Assembly: GCF_023155805.1 (NCBI RefSeq)
Contig: NZ_JAKNUW010000003.1
Coordinates: forward strand, 1 to 64,000
Direction of reading: 5' to 3'
DNA: 64,000 nt
DNA from: Micrococcus lacusdianchii
GTDB taxonomy: Bacteria; Actinomycetota; Actinomycetes; Actinomycetales; Micrococcaceae
Shown here piece by piece: positions 44,549 to 55,328 of this stretch. Position numbers and translations under genes: made by a program. Every line of letters begins with the position of its first letter. Position 1 is the first letter of the stretch. Below the pieces are notes generated by a model. It saw only the letters and a list, made by a program, of their open reading frames with translations. It made no database searches and was not told the origin of the DNA.

Positions 44549-45507
44549 CCTCGCTGATCGACCCCACCGTCCCCGAGGGGCACCGCTCCGGCTTCGCCTG
44601 CCTGGTGGGCCGGCCCAACGCCGGCAAGTCCACGCTGACCAACGCCCTGGTGGGGGAGAAGGTGGCCATCACCTCCTCCAAGCCGCAGACCACGCGGCAC
44701 ACCATCCGCGGGATCGTGCACCGGCCCGACTTCCAGCTGGTGCTGGTGGACACCCCCGGCCTGCACCGCCCGCGCACCCTGCTGGGCGAGCGGCTCAACG
44801 CCCTCGTGGCGGAGACCCTCTCCGAGGTGGATGTGGTGGGCTTCTGCCTGCCGGCGGACGAGAGGATCGGCCCGGGGGACCGGTTCATCGCCCAGCAGCT
44901 GGCGGCGCTGCGGCGCACCCCCGTGGTGGCGCTCGTGACGAAGACGGACAAGGCGGACCCCGCCCGGGTGGCCGAGCAGCTGCTGGCCGTGACCGCGCTG
45001 GGCGACGAGGTCCTGGGTCCGGACAACGGCGGGCGGGGGTTCGCCGCCGTCGTTCCGGTCTCCGCGGTGGCCGGGCGTCAGGTGGAGGACGTGGAGCAGG
45101 TCCTGGCCGGGCTCCTGCCGGCGGGCCCGCCCCTGTACCCGGACGGCGAGCTCACGGACGAGCCCGAGGCGATCATGGTGGCCGAGCTCATCCGCGAGGC
45201 TGCCCTGGAGGACGTCCGCGACGAGCTGCCCCACTCGGTGGCCGTGGTGGTGGACGAGATGAACGCCCGCGAGGGCCGGCCGAAGGACCGACCCCTGCTG
45301 GACGTCTTCGCGAACGTGTACGTGGAGCGGGACAGCCAGAAGGGGATCATCATCGGCAAGGGCGGCTCCCGGCTGCGGCAGATCGGCACCCAGGCGCGGC
45401 AGGGGATCGAGAAGATGCTCGGCACCCCGGTGCATCTGGATCTGCGGGTGAAGGTGGCGAAGGACTGGCAGCGGGATCCGCGGCACCTGAACCGGCTGGG
45501 GATGTGA
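44545..45507 (+). CDS. era: GTPase Era
   Basis: Assembly GTPase that binds the 3' end of 16S rRNA and helps 30S maturation. G1 GRPNAGKST at residues 22-30, G3 VDTPGLHRP and G4 TKTD are present; the C-terminal KH domain has IIGKGGSRLRQIGTQARQGIEKM. ATG at 44545 overlaps the preceding stop (ATGA). Length is 320 residues, normal. It ends the phoH-ybeY-corC-era run and is followed by a 241-base gap before leuA. Confidence 0.96.
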   Translation: MTSLIDPTVPEGHRSGFACLVGRPNAGKSTLTNALVGEKVAITSSKPQTTRHTIRGIVHRPDFQLVLVDTPGLHRPRTLLGERLNALVAETLSEVDVVGFCLPADERIGPGDRFIAQQLAALRRTPVVALVTKTDKADPARVAEQLLAVTALGDEVLGPDNGGRGFAAVVPVSAVAGRQVEDVEQVLAGLLPAGPPLYPDGELTDEPEAIMVAELIREAALEDVRDELPHSVAVVVDEMNAREGRPKDRPLLDVFANVYVERDSQKGIIIGKGGSRLRQIGTQARQGIEKMLGTPVHLDLRVKVAKDWQRDPRHLNRLGM

Positions 45508-45613
45508 GACGGGACGGAGGCGGCGCAGGACGCCCCGCTCGGGACGAGTGAGGGGTCGTGGAGACGGGCCGTCGGTCCTCTCGGACCCGGGCGCTCACAA
45601 GGTGAGACGCTGA

Positions 45614-47479
<1,866 letters not shown>

Positions 47480-47488
47480 CGGCCGCCC

Positions 47489-48391
47489 GTGCCGCCCGTC
47501 TCCGACGACGCTGCCGCCCACGCCCGACGCTCCGGGGGCGGGCGGCAGGGAGGCGGGCGCCATGGAGGCTACGCCGCGAACTCGTTCCGCACGGAGGGGA
47601 TCGTGCTCCGCACCCACCGCCTGGGGGAGGCGGACCGGATCGTGGAGGTCATCACCCCGGAGCACGGCATCCTGCGGTGCGTGGCCAAGGGCGTGCGGAA
47701 GTCCTCCTCCCGCTTCGGCTCGGTGGTGGAGCCGTTCATGCACTCCACCCTGCAGATCGCCCACGGCCGCGGCGAGCTCAAGACCATCACGCAGGCTCAG
47801 CTGATCCACCCCTACGCCACCATGGTGGCGGAGGACTACGAGGCCTACACGGTGGCGGCCGCCCTCGCCGAGGGCGCGGAGCGCATCGTCGCGGTCGACG
47901 ACGACGGACGCCTCGCCCAGTGGCGCCTCTTCCACGGAGCGCTGGCCGCCCTCGCCCGCCGACGGCACGACCCGCGCATGGTCCTCCACTCCTTCCTGCT
48001 CCGCTCCCTGGTCCAGGCGGGCTGGGCCCCGTCCTTCGACCGCTGCGCCCGGTGCGGAGCGCCGGGTCCGCACACCTCGGTGAACGTGGCCCTCGGCGGG
48101 GCGGTGTGCGCGCAGCACCGGCCCCCGGGGTCGGCCAGCCCGGCGCCCGAGACGTTCGCGCTGCTGCACGCGCTGACCGCGGGGGACTGGGAGGTGGTGG
48201 ACGCGGCCGGCGCCCTCGCCCGGCGGGAGGCGGCCGGTATCGTGTCCGCGTACCTGCAGTTCCACGCCGAGCGGCGGCTCGTGTCCCTGTCCGTCCTGGA
48301 CCAGGAGATCGCCCCGCCCGCCGCCCGCCGGGCCGCCGCGGCACCCCCCGGTCCCGCCGTGTCCGTCACCCCCGCCGAGAGGAGCCCCTGA
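47489..48391 (+). CDS. recO: DNA repair protein RecO
   Basis: Recombination mediator that loads RecA at gaps together with RecR. The N-terminal OB fold is seen in [23 protein letters not shown] and [17 protein letters not shown]; a helical domain and a zinc-like site (CARCG near residue 188, then C and H further on) follow. GTG at 47489, nine bases after leuA, adds a 30-residue Arg/Gly-rich N-terminus; no closer start exists before the OB fold. Length is 300 residues. uppS follows after four bases. Confidence 0.93.
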   Translation: MPPVSDDAAAHARRSGGGRQGGGRHGGYAANSFRTEGIVLRTHRLGEADRIVEVITPEHGILRCVAKGVRKSSSRFGSVVEPFMHSTLQIAHGRGELKTITQAQLIHPYATMVAEDYEAYTVAAALAEGAERIVAVDDDGRLAQWRLFHGALAALARRRHDPRMVLHSFLLRSLVQAGWAPSFDRCARCGAPGPHTSVNVALGGAVCAQHRPPGSASPAPETFALLHALTAGDWEVVDAAGALARREAAGIVSAYLQFHAERRLVSLSVLDQEIAPPAARRAAAAPPGPAVSVTPAERSP

Positions 48392-48395
48392 GGCC

Positions 48396-49235
48396 ATGTC
48401 CGACGTCGCCAAGGTGAGCCCGCCCCCGCACCCCTCGGGCGCCGTCGCCCCCGCCATGGGCTCGCGCTTCATCCCGCGCCACGTGGCCGTGGTGATGGAC
48501 GGCAACGGCCGGTGGGCCAACCAGCGCGGCCTGCCCCGCACCGAGGGCCACCGGGCGGGGGAGGCGGCACTGCTGGACGTCGTCGCGGGGGCGGTGGAGC
48601 TGGGGATCGGGCACGTGTCCGCGTATGCCTTCTCCACGGAGAACTGGTCCCGCTCCGCGGACGAGGTCCGCTTCCTGATGGGCTTCTCCCGGGACGTGCT
48701 GCGCCGGCAGCGGGACACCCTGGACTCGTGGAATGTCCGCATCCGCTGGAACGGGCGCGCGCCGCGCCTCTGGACGCCCGTCATCCGTGAGCTGCGCGAG
48801 GCCGAGGACCTCACCCGGGACAACACCGGCACCACCCTGCACATGTGCGTCAACTACGGCTCCCGCGCCGAGATCCTCGACGGCGTCCAGGCGATCGCCG
48901 AAGAGGTGCGCGCCGGGCGCATGGACCCGGGGGACATCTCCGAGGCCACGCTCACCCGCTGGCTGGACCGTGCGTACCGCTCCGGGGACAGGGACATCGA
49001 CGTCACCCCGGACGTGGACCTCTTCCTGCGGACCTCGGGCGAGCAGCGCCTGTCCAACTACCTGCTCTGGCAGTCGGCCTACGCCGAGCTGCTGTTCCTC
49101 GACGTGCTCTGGCCGGACGTGGACCGGCGCACCCTCTACGCGGCGGTGGAGGCCTATGCGCGCCGGGACCGGCGGTATGGCGGCGCGGTGGACGCGCCGC
49201 AGGCGGACGCCATCGGGGGAGCCGCGGGCGGCTGA
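48396..49235 (+). CDS. uppS: Isoprenyl (undecaprenyl) diphosphate synthase
   Basis: Cis-prenyltransferase making the lipid carrier for peptidoglycan and other wall polymers. The family start [26 protein letters not shown] holds the catalytic Asp; [10 protein letters not shown], and [25 protein letters not shown] with the allylic-diphosphate site, are intact. ATG at 48396 leaves a 28-residue N-terminal segment. The recO-uppS order is conserved in actinobacteria. Chain length (C50 or C55) cannot be read from the sequence. Confidence 0.95.
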   Translation: MSDVAKVSPPPHPSGAVAPAMGSRFIPRHVAVVMDGNGRWANQRGLPRTEGHRAGEAALLDVVAGAVELGIGHVSAYAFSTENWSRSADEVRFLMGFSRDVLRRQRDTLDSWNVRIRWNGRAPRLWTPVIRELREAEDLTRDNTGTTLHMCVNYGSRAEILDGVQAIAEEVRAGRMDPGDISEATLTRWLDRAYRSGDRDIDVTPDVDLFLRTSGEQRLSNYLLWQSAYAELLFLDVLWPDVDRRTLYAAVEAYARRDRRYGGAVDAPQADAIGGAAGG

Positions 49236-49260
49236 GCCCACCCGACGGCGGCCCCGCGCC

Positions 49261-50328
49261 TCACTCCTCGCGGGGCGGGGCCACCGGTGCCAGCCACCGC
49301 AGGGTGTCCGCCATGGCCCGCGAGCGCACCGGCTCGGAGGAGGCGTAGACGTCGTGGAGGGCGCCGGCGTGCTGCTGCACGGTGACCTCGCGGCCCAGCC
49401 GGAGGGCCCGGCGGGCCATGGCGGAGGGGTTCAGGATGATGTCCGCGGCGAGCATGGCCTCGCCGTAGCGCAGGCCGCGGTGGCCGGTGTCGGAGACCAG
49501 CACGAGGACGGGCACGTCGATCGACAGGCCACGTGCCACGCGTGCGTGTCCGGCCAAGACGGCGTCCAGCCAGGCGTGGGGCAGATCGAAGGACCAGCGC
49601 GTTCGCCAGGCGGGCACCAGGTCCCACTCGCCGTCCGCCTCGGAAGAGAGGCTCCGCCAGTAGAAGTCGATGCGCGGCAGGCTCAGCGTCCCGTAGGGCC
49701 GGGCGCGGGCCAGGGGCCGGGTGGCGAGGCGGGCGACTGCGCGCGCCGTCGTGCCGCCGTGGGTCTGCAGCCAGGGGCTGTTGAGCACGAGGGCGGCGAG
49801 GCGGCCGGGGTTCCGGTCCGCCCAGAGGGAGGCCACGAGGCCGCCGGTCGAGTGGCCCAGCACCACCGGGGGCAGGGGGTGGTCACGGGCGACGGCCGCG
49901 AGGGCTGCCTCGATGTCGGCGTCGTACCGTCGCAGGTCGTCCGTCCAGCCCGGCGTCTGTCCGGGGCGGAGTGATCGCCCGTAGTGGCGCAGGTCCACGG
50001 CGTGGAAGGCGTAGCCGGCGTCCTCGAACGCCTCGGCGAGCGGGGCGTTGTAGAAGTAGTCGCTCCACCCGTGGATCGCGAGGACCGGACGTCGGTCAGG
50101 GTCACGCCTGTCCTTGGGGATGCGTCGGCGAACCAGTGTGACAATGTTCTGGCCTTGTCTGTCCGCGTCGAGGCCGAGGGTCAGGCGCTCGAACCCGGCC
50201 ATCCCGTCCCGGACCCATCCGCCGCCGGGGGCGTCGGCCACGAGAGCGGCATGGACGTCGCGCAGGTCTGCGGTGGTGGCCTCCACGGTGGGGCGGCGCG
50301 GCAGGCGCAGGTGGTCGCGCAGGAGCAT
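49261..50328 (-). CDS. Alpha/beta hydrolase (lysophospholipase-like)
   Basis: Putative serine hydrolase of the monoglyceride lipase/lysophospholipase type. LAIHGWSDYFYNAPLAEAFEDAGYAFHAVDLRHYGRS, then the nucleophile elbow VVLGHSTGGLVASLWADR, and a late catalytic Asp/His region (VLVSDTGHRGLRYGEAML, HAGALHDVYAS) are visible. ATG at 50328 is preferred because a TACAGT -10 box ends seven bases upstream; a GTG three codons earlier lies in the box. Length is 355 residues. It converges on uppS and diverges from pyrD. Substrate is unknown. Confidence 0.86.
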   Translation of the reverse strand: MLLRDHLRLPRRPTVEATTADLRDVHAALVADAPGGGWVRDGMAGFERLTLGLDADRQGQNIVTLVRRRIPKDRRDPDRRPVLAIHGWSDYFYNAPLAEAFEDAGYAFHAVDLRHYGRSLRPGQTPGWTDDLRRYDADIEAALAAVARDHPLPPVVLGHSTGGLVASLWADRNPGRLAALVLNSPWLQTHGGTTARAVARLATRPLARARPYGTLSLPRIDFYWRSLSSEADGEWDLVPAWRTRWSFDLPHAWLDAVLAGHARVARGLSIDVPVLVLVSDTGHRGLRYGEAMLAADIILNPSAMARRALRLGREVTVQQHAGALHDVYASSEPVRSRAMADTLRWLAPVAPPREE

Positions 50329-50335
50329 GCCCGCC

Positions 50336-50341
50336 ACTGTA
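50336..50341 (-). promoter_or_regulatory. -10 element of a leaderless promoter (lysophospholipase-like)
   Basis: TACAGT on the minus strand ends seven bases before the ATG at 50328. Confidence 0.55.
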
Positions 50342-50405
50342 GGCCGTCCGCCCGGGCCGCGCGCGGGAGGGCTGTGGGTGGCGGCGACCGTGGGAAAATG
50401 GCGCC

Positions 50406-51536
50406 ATGCAGCTGCCCGACCCCCGCGCCCGCGTCCAGTCCGTGCTCGACTCCTCCGCCCCCCGCGCCTACCCGGCCCTCTTCCGTGCCGTCTTCTCCGG
50501 CATGGACGCCGAGCGGGCGCATCACGTGGGGTTCGCCGGCATCCGTGCCGCCGAACGCACCGGAGCCTCCCGTGCCCTGCGTGCCGCGATGGCCCCGGAC
50601 CTCGGCCTGGCCCGCACCGTGATGGGCCTGCGCTTCCCCTCCCCGTTCGGCCTGGCCGCGGGCTTCGACAAGACCGGCGTGGGCACCACCGCCCTCGCGG
50701 AGCTCGGGTTCGGGCACATCGAGGTCGGCACGATCACGGCCCAGGCTCAGCCCGGCAACCCGGCCCCTCGCCTCTTCCGTCTCCCCGCGGACCGCGCCCT
50801 GGTGAACCGGATGGGCTTCAACAACGACGGCGCCGCGGCCGTCGCCCCCCGCCTGGCCGCGACCCGGCGCGTCCTCACGGAGAGGTTCGGGGCGGTGCGG
50901 CCCGTTCTCGGAGTGAACATCGGCAAGACCAAGGCGGTCCCGCTCGAGGGCGCCGCCGAGGACTACCGGAGCGCCACGCGCCTGCTCGCCCCGCACGCCG
51001 ACTATCTGGCGGTCAATGTGTCCTCCCCGAACACCCCGGGGCTGCGCCAGCTGCAGGAGATCTCCGCCCTCGAGCCCATCCTGGCGGCCGTCCGGGAGGA
51101 GGCGGACCGAGTCGTCGCCGACCGCCGGGTGCCTCTGACAGTCAAGATCGCCCCGGACCTCGCGGACGAGGACGTGCGCGCCGTCGCCGCGCTGGCCGGG
51201 CGGATCGGGCTCGACGGCGTGATCGCCACGAACACCACCGTGTCCCGCGCGGGCCTGGCCACCCCCGCCGCCGAGGTCGAGGCCCTGGGCGCCGGCGGTC
51301 TGTCCGGCGCGCCGCTGAAGGAGCGTTCGGTCGAGGTTCTCGCCGTGCTGCGCTCGGCGCTGCCGCCCGCCACCGCACTGGTGAGCGTGGGCGGCGTGAC
51401 CACAGCCGAGGACGTCGTCATGCGCCTGGACGCCGGCGCCGACCTGGTCCAGGGGTACACGGCGTTCCTCTACGAGGGGCCGTTCTGGGCCGGCCGGATC
51501 AATGCGGGCCTGGCCCGCCGGGTGCGCGGCCGCTGA
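50406..51536 (+). CDS. pyrD: Dihydroorotate dehydrogenase (quinone), class 2
   Basis: Membrane-associated flavoenzyme that oxidises dihydroorotate to orotate and passes electrons to quinone. FGLAAGFDKTGVGTTAL, VNRMGFNNDGAA, NVSSPNTPGLRQLQ (with the class 2 catalytic Ser) and VSVGGVTTAEDV (FMN phosphate) are present. The N-terminal helices for quinone access precede them. It is unlinked to the pyr operon at 6-15 kb, and no PyrR-type loop was seen upstream. A GAAAAT hexamer six bases before the ATG might be a weak leaderless -10. Length is 376 residues. Confidence 0.96.
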   Translation: MQLPDPRARVQSVLDSSAPRAYPALFRAVFSGMDAERAHHVGFAGIRAAERTGASRALRAAMAPDLGLARTVMGLRFPSPFGLAAGFDKTGVGTTALAELGFGHIEVGTITAQAQPGNPAPRLFRLPADRALVNRMGFNNDGAAAVAPRLAATRRVLTERFGAVRPVLGVNIGKTKAVPLEGAAEDYRSATRLLAPHADYLAVNVSSPNTPGLRQLQEISALEPILAAVREEADRVVADRRVPLTVKIAPDLADEDVRAVAALAGRIGLDGVIATNTTVSRAGLATPAAEVEALGAGGLSGAPLKERSVEVLAVLRSALPPATALVSVGGVTTAEDVVMRLDAGADLVQGYTAFLYEGPFWAGRINAGLARRVRGR

Positions 51537-51551
51537 GGGGTGGCCTGCGGA

Positions 51552-52184
51552 TCACGCGGGGAACTGGCCGCGCTTCACCTGGGGCTTGGGCAGGCGCAGG
51601 CGTCGGAACTGCAGCGCCCGCATGACGCCGTAGAAGCCCGTCCCCGGCTCGGCCGCACCGAACTTCCCGGTGAGTCGCTTCTTGAGCTGGCGGGAGAGGT
51701 AGAAGCTCTCGGCGATCACGAGGGCGACCAGCACGTAGAGCGAGATCATCAGGACCAGCTGCACCCGAGCGCCGGGGATCACCATGGCCACCACGTACAG
51801 CAGGACCACGGGCATCAGCCACTCGCCGATGCCCGTGCGCGCGTCCACGTAGTCGCGCACGAACCGCTTCTGGGGCCCGCGGTCACGTGCCGGGAGGTTG
51901 CGCTCGTCGCCGGTCTCGAGGGCGTGACGCTGGCGCATCCGCTCATGGGCCGCGGCCTCCCGCTCAGCGCGGCGGGCGGCCTTGCGGTCCTCGGGCACCA
52001 GGGTGCGACGCCGCGCGGCCTCCTGGTCCTTGCGGCGGGGCGTGGGGGCGTTCTTCCCCTGTGCGCGGTCCCGGCGCGTCTCCGCCTGCCCGGCGGGACG
52101 GGCCTCGGGCGCGGCCGGCAGCGCAGTGGAGCCGTGGGTGGGCGGCAGGGCGTCGGTCTCGGTCTTCTTCCAGCGTTTCAGCAC
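51552..52184 (-). CDS. DUF3043 domain membrane protein
   Basis: Actinobacterial protein of unknown function. A long charged N-terminal half (Lys/Arg/Glu-rich, likely coiled or disordered) ends in RNLPARDRGPQKRFVRDYVDAR, a DUF3043 hallmark. Two membrane segments follow near residues 124-145 and 147-165, then a basic tail (KRLTGKFGAAEPGTGFYGVMRALQ). GTG at 52184 is chosen because a TACACT -10 box ends six bases upstream; the frame extends far beyond it but inside a gene on the other strand. Length is 210 residues. Confidence 0.85.
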   Translation of the reverse strand: MLKRWKKTETDALPPTHGSTALPAAPEARPAGQAETRRDRAQGKNAPTPRRKDQEAARRRTLVPEDRKAARRAEREAAAHERMRQRHALETGDERNLPARDRGPQKRFVRDYVDARTGIGEWLMPVVLLYVVAMVIPGARVQLVLMISLYVLVALVIAESFYLSRQLKKRLTGKFGAAEPGTGFYGVMRALQFRRLRLPKPQVKRGQFPA

Positions 52185-52190
52185 CGCATC

Positions 52191-52196
52191 AGTGTA
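52191..52196 (-). promoter_or_regulatory. -10 element of a leaderless promoter (DUF3043)
   Basis: TACACT on the minus strand ends six bases before the GTG at 52184. It sits where the -35 of the opposing dipeptidase promoter should be. Confidence 0.6.
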
Positions 52197-52211
52197 GTGC
52201 GGGACACGTCG

Positions 52212-52217
52212 TAGGCT
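52212..52217 (+). promoter_or_regulatory. -10 element of a leaderless promoter (dipeptidase)
   Basis: TAGGCT ends seven bases before the ATG at 52225, back to back with the DUF3043 promoter. Confidence 0.6.
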
Positions 52218-52224
52218 GAGGCCC

Positions 52225-53661
52225 ATGACCCAGCATGCCCCCCGTACAGCCCCCGCCGCCGTCCCGGATCCGGACCTGGTGGCCGCCGTCCGCGCTGCCG
52301 TGGACGCCCGCTTCCCGCAGACGCTGCAGACCCTCAAGGATCTCGTCGCGATCCCCGGCATGGCCTGGGACACCGCCGACCGCTCCGTGCTGGAGCGCTC
52401 CGCCGAGACCGTGGCCGGCCTGCTCCGCGAGACCGGCCTCGAGGACGTGGAGATCGCCGTCGAGGACCGTGAGGACGGCACGTCTGGCGGCCCCGCCGTC
52501 ATCGGTGGCCGGACGGGCGCTTCTGACAAGCCGACTGTCCTGTTGTACGCCCACCATGACGTGCAGCCGATCGGCGACGAGTCCCTGTGGGACACCCCGC
52601 CGCTGGAGGCCACCGAGCGCGACGGCCGTCTGTACGGCCGCGGTGCCGCCGATGACAAGGCGGGCGTCATGGTCCACCTCGCCGCGCTGGCCGCCCTGGA
52701 CGAGGTGGCTCCCGACGCCGACCTCGGCGTCCGCGTGTTCGTCGAGGGGGAGGAGGAGGCCGGCTCGCCGACCTTCCGCCCGTTCCTGGAGCGCCACCGG
52801 GACCGCCTCCAGGCGGACGCGATCGTGGTGGCGGACTCGTCCAACTGGGCCGTCGGTGAGCCCGCCCTGACCACCTCGTTGCGCGGCGTGACCAGCGGCA
52901 CCGTCACCGTCCGTGTGCTCGACCACTCCGTCCACTCGGGCATGTTCGGCGGGCCCGTGCTGGACGCCGTCGTGCTGCTCTCCCGCCTGATCGCCACCCT
53001 GCACGACGCCGAGGGCGCCGTGGCCGTGCCTGGTCTCGAGCCGCGGCAGCACGCGGACGTGGACTACGACGAGGCCGTGTTCCGCGCCGACGCCGGTGTG
53101 CTGCCGGGCGTGCGCCTCGCGGGACGCGGCACAGTGGCCGACCGCCTGTGGAACGGCCCGGCGCTGAGCGTGATCGGCATCGACGTGCCCTCCGTGGACA
53201 CCGCGTCGAACACCATCCAGTCCTCCGCGCGCGCCAAGATCTCGTTGCGTCTGGGCCCGGGCATGGACCCGGCGGATGCCCAGGACGCGCTGCGCCGCCA
53301 TCTCGAGGCGCAGTCGGAGGCCGTTCTGGGCGCGCAGATCACGTTCGAGCCGGGGGAGCAGGGTCAGCCCTTCGCCACGGACACCTCCGCCCCGGCCGCC
53401 GCGGCCATGATGGCCGCCCTCGGCGCCGCGTGGGACACCCCGGCCCGCGAGACCGGTCTCGGGGGGTCCATCCCCTTCACGGCGGACCTGCAGGAGCTGT
53501 TCCCCGACGCCACCATCCTGATCACCGGTGTGGAGGATCCGGACTCGCGGGCGCACTCCGCCAACGAGTCCCTGCACCTGGAGGACTTCCGCCGGGCGAT
53601 CGTGGCCGAGACCCTGTGGCTCGCCGGCCTGGCCGGGGTGACCGCGCCCGCCGCGCGCTGA
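52225..53661 (+). CDS. M20-family dipeptidase
   Basis: Zinc-dependent metallopeptidase of the M20/M25/M40 group, probably a cytosolic dipeptidase. Metal and catalytic motifs are LLYAHHDVQP near residue 107, GRGAADDKAGVMVHLAAL and VEGEEEAGSP near residue 173. A dimerisation lid domain lies between about 200 and 330, and the last ligand is in ANESLHLEDF near the end. ATG at 52225 fits a leaderless promoter. Length is 478 residues. The exact substrate is not known. Confidence 0.92.
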   Translation: MTQHAPRTAPAAVPDPDLVAAVRAAVDARFPQTLQTLKDLVAIPGMAWDTADRSVLERSAETVAGLLRETGLEDVEIAVEDREDGTSGGPAVIGGRTGASDKPTVLLYAHHDVQPIGDESLWDTPPLEATERDGRLYGRGAADDKAGVMVHLAALAALDEVAPDADLGVRVFVEGEEEAGSPTFRPFLERHRDRLQADAIVVADSSNWAVGEPALTTSLRGVTSGTVTVRVLDHSVHSGMFGGPVLDAVVLLSRLIATLHDAEGAVAVPGLEPRQHADVDYDEAVFRADAGVLPGVRLAGRGTVADRLWNGPALSVIGIDVPSVDTASNTIQSSARAKISLRLGPGMDPADAQDALRRHLEAQSEAVLGAQITFEPGEQGQPFATDTSAPAAAAMMAALGAAWDTPARETGLGGSIPFTADLQELFPDATILITGVEDPDSRAHSANESLHLEDFRRAIVAETLWLAGLAGVTAPAAR

Positions 53662-53663
53662 CC

Positions 53664-53685
53664 CGCCGGCGCCCGGAGGCCGGCG
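53664..53685 (+). terminator. Hairpin after the dipeptidase gene
   Basis: 7-bp GC stem (53664-53670 with 53679-53685), 8-base loop, right after the stop codon; no T tract. Confidence 0.4.
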
Positions 53686-53781
53686 TCGGGGAATGACCCG
53701 GCGCCCGCCGCTGTTGTCCTGGCTGACCACGCGCGGCCCGCCCCACATGGCCGTGCTCCGCACCACCCACAGGAGGCCACG

Positions 53782-54174
53782 ATGGCTCTGTCCGCAGAGG
53801 AGACCGGCGTCGAGATCGGCGCCACCGAGGACGCCGCCGGGCTGCCGACCCACGAGGTCGAGCTGACCGACGTCGCGGCGGCCAAGGTCCGCGCCCTGCT
53901 CGAGCAGGAGGGTCGCACGGACCTGCGCCTGCGTGTGGCCGTCCAGCCGGGCGGCTGCTCCGGCCTGATCTACCAGCTCTACTTCGACGAGCGCGTGCTC
54001 GACGGGGACACCGTCCGCGACTACGACGGCGTCGAGGTGATCGTGGACAAGATGAGCGTCCCGTACCTGATGGGGGCCACCATCGACTTCGAGGACACCA
54101 TCTCGAAGCAGGGCTTCACGATCGACAACCCCAACGCGGTGGGCTCCTGCGCCTGTGGGGACTCCTTCCACTGA
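53782..54174 (+). CDS. erpA: Iron-sulfur cluster insertion protein (ErpA/HesB type)
   Basis: A-type carrier that delivers iron-sulfur clusters to target proteins. The three ligand cysteines are in QPGGCSGLIYQL and in SCACGDSF at the C-terminus. The 130-residue length includes about 25 extra N-terminal residues. ATG at 53782 has an AGGAGG ribosome binding site. It lies just upstream of the cytochrome oxidase genes; a role in maturing respiratory iron-sulfur proteins such as QcrA is plausible but inferred. Confidence 0.93.
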   Translation: MALSAEETGVEIGATEDAAGLPTHEVELTDVAAAKVRALLEQEGRTDLRLRVAVQPGGCSGLIYQLYFDERVLDGDTVRDYDGVEVIVDKMSVPYLMGATIDFEDTISKQGFTIDNPNAVGSCACGDSFH

Positions 54175-54191
54175 GCCCTCACCGTCGCATC

Positions 54192-54227
54192 GTCGGGCCG
54201 CATCTCCACACAGGGGTGCGGCCCGAC
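54192..54227 (+). terminator. Terminator after erpA
   Basis: 11-bp perfect stem (54192-54202 with 54217-54227) with further weak pairing inside the 14-base loop, followed by TTCGTT. Confidence 0.7.
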
Positions 54228-54293
54228 TTCGTTCCGGGTCAGGCGGGATACGGCCCTGCGTGTCTCGGTGCGGCCAAACCGGCCCGGTCGGCT

Positions 54294-54299
54294 TAGACT
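54294..54299 (+). promoter_or_regulatory. Putative -10 element of the ctaC-ctaD-ctaF operon
   Basis: TAGACT after the erpA terminator. It gives a leader of about 105 nucleotides containing a CCTGCG/CGCAGG hairpin at 54343-54360. Confidence 0.55.
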
Positions 54300-54410
54300 G
54301 GCTCCTGAATCGTCAGGGCATACCCGTCCCTATCGACAGGAACCTGCGAAACCTCGCAGGATTCTGGGGGCGGCGCCCACTCGCACACGAGATGAAGAGG
54401 AAGGCCGTCT

Positions 54411-55328
54411 GTGAGAGCACAGAATGACGCCGGACGTCGGACTCGCCGCCGCATCACCGCTGGGGCCCTCGGGGCCACGGCGATGGTCGTGCTGTCCGGC
54501 TGTTCGGCAGAGGCACAGCGTGGCTGGCTCCCGGGCACCCGGGAGACCACCAACCACAACGCGCAGCTCACCGACCTGTGGGTCAACTCCTGGATCGCGG
54601 CCCTGGCCGTCGGCCTGCTCGCGTGGGCGGCCATGATCTGGTGCATGGTGGCCTACCGCCGGCGGAAGAACGACCAGGGGTTCCCGAAGCAGACGGCCTA
54701 CAACGTGCCGATCGAGACCATGTTCACGGTCCTGCCGATCCTCATGGTCTTCACCCTGTGGGGCTTCACGAACCGGGTCCAGGTCGAGGTGGACCAGCCC
54801 GTGGACGACTCGCCGCTCACCGTCCAGGTGCACGGCAAGCAGTGGTCCTGGGACTTCTCGTACTCCTACCGGCAGCCGAACGGCGAGGTGACCGAGGCCC
54901 ACTACCAGGGCATTCAGGCCCAGCTCGACGGCGCTGAGGGCGTCCAGGAGACGCTTCCCACCCTGTACCTCCCCGAGGACGTACCGGTGCACTTCGAGCT
55001 GAAGTCCCGCGACGTCGCGCACTCCTTCTGGATCCCGCAGTTCCTGCAGAAGCGCGACATGCTCCCCGGCAAGACCAACCACCTGTACCTCACCCCGCAG
55101 GAGCAGGGCTCCTTCGACGGCAAGTGCGCCGAGCTCTGCGGTGAGTTCCACTCGGAGATGCTGTTCAACGTCGAGGTCGTGGACCAGGCGGAGTTCGTGC
55201 AGCGCCTCGACGAGATGGAGCCGGGCCTGGTGGGCGACGAGTACAACCGCAACCCCAACAACAACCCTGACGGCGCCCGGGAGATGGAGGTCGACCTCCA
55301 GACCCCCCGCGGTGGAGGTAGCCACTGA
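54411..55328 (+). CDS. ctaC: Cytochrome c oxidase subunit II
   Basis: CuA-bearing subunit of the aa3 oxidase that receives electrons from cytochrome c (here probably QcrC). An N-terminal lipoprotein signal ends in VVLSGC with lipid-anchored Cys31. Two membrane segments (near residues 60-80 and 97-118) and an extracytoplasmic cupredoxin domain follow. The CuA ligands are in [11 protein letters not shown] and [12 protein letters not shown] near residues 238-249. GTG at 54411 has an AGGAAGG ribosome binding site. The stop shares its last base with the ctaD ATG. Confidence 0.96.
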   Translation: MRAQNDAGRRTRRRITAGALGATAMVVLSGCSAEAQRGWLPGTRETTNHNAQLTDLWVNSWIAALAVGLLAWAAMIWCMVAYRRRKNDQGFPKQTAYNVPIETMFTVLPILMVFTLWGFTNRVQVEVDQPVDDSPLTVQVHGKQWSWDFSYSYRQPNGEVTEAHYQGIQAQLDGAEGVQETLPTLYLPEDVPVHFELKSRDVAHSFWIPQFLQKRDMLPGKTNHLYLTPQEQGSFDGKCAELCGEFHSEMLFNVEVVDQAEFVQRLDEMEPGLVGDEYNRNPNNNPDGAREMEVDLQTPRGGGSH

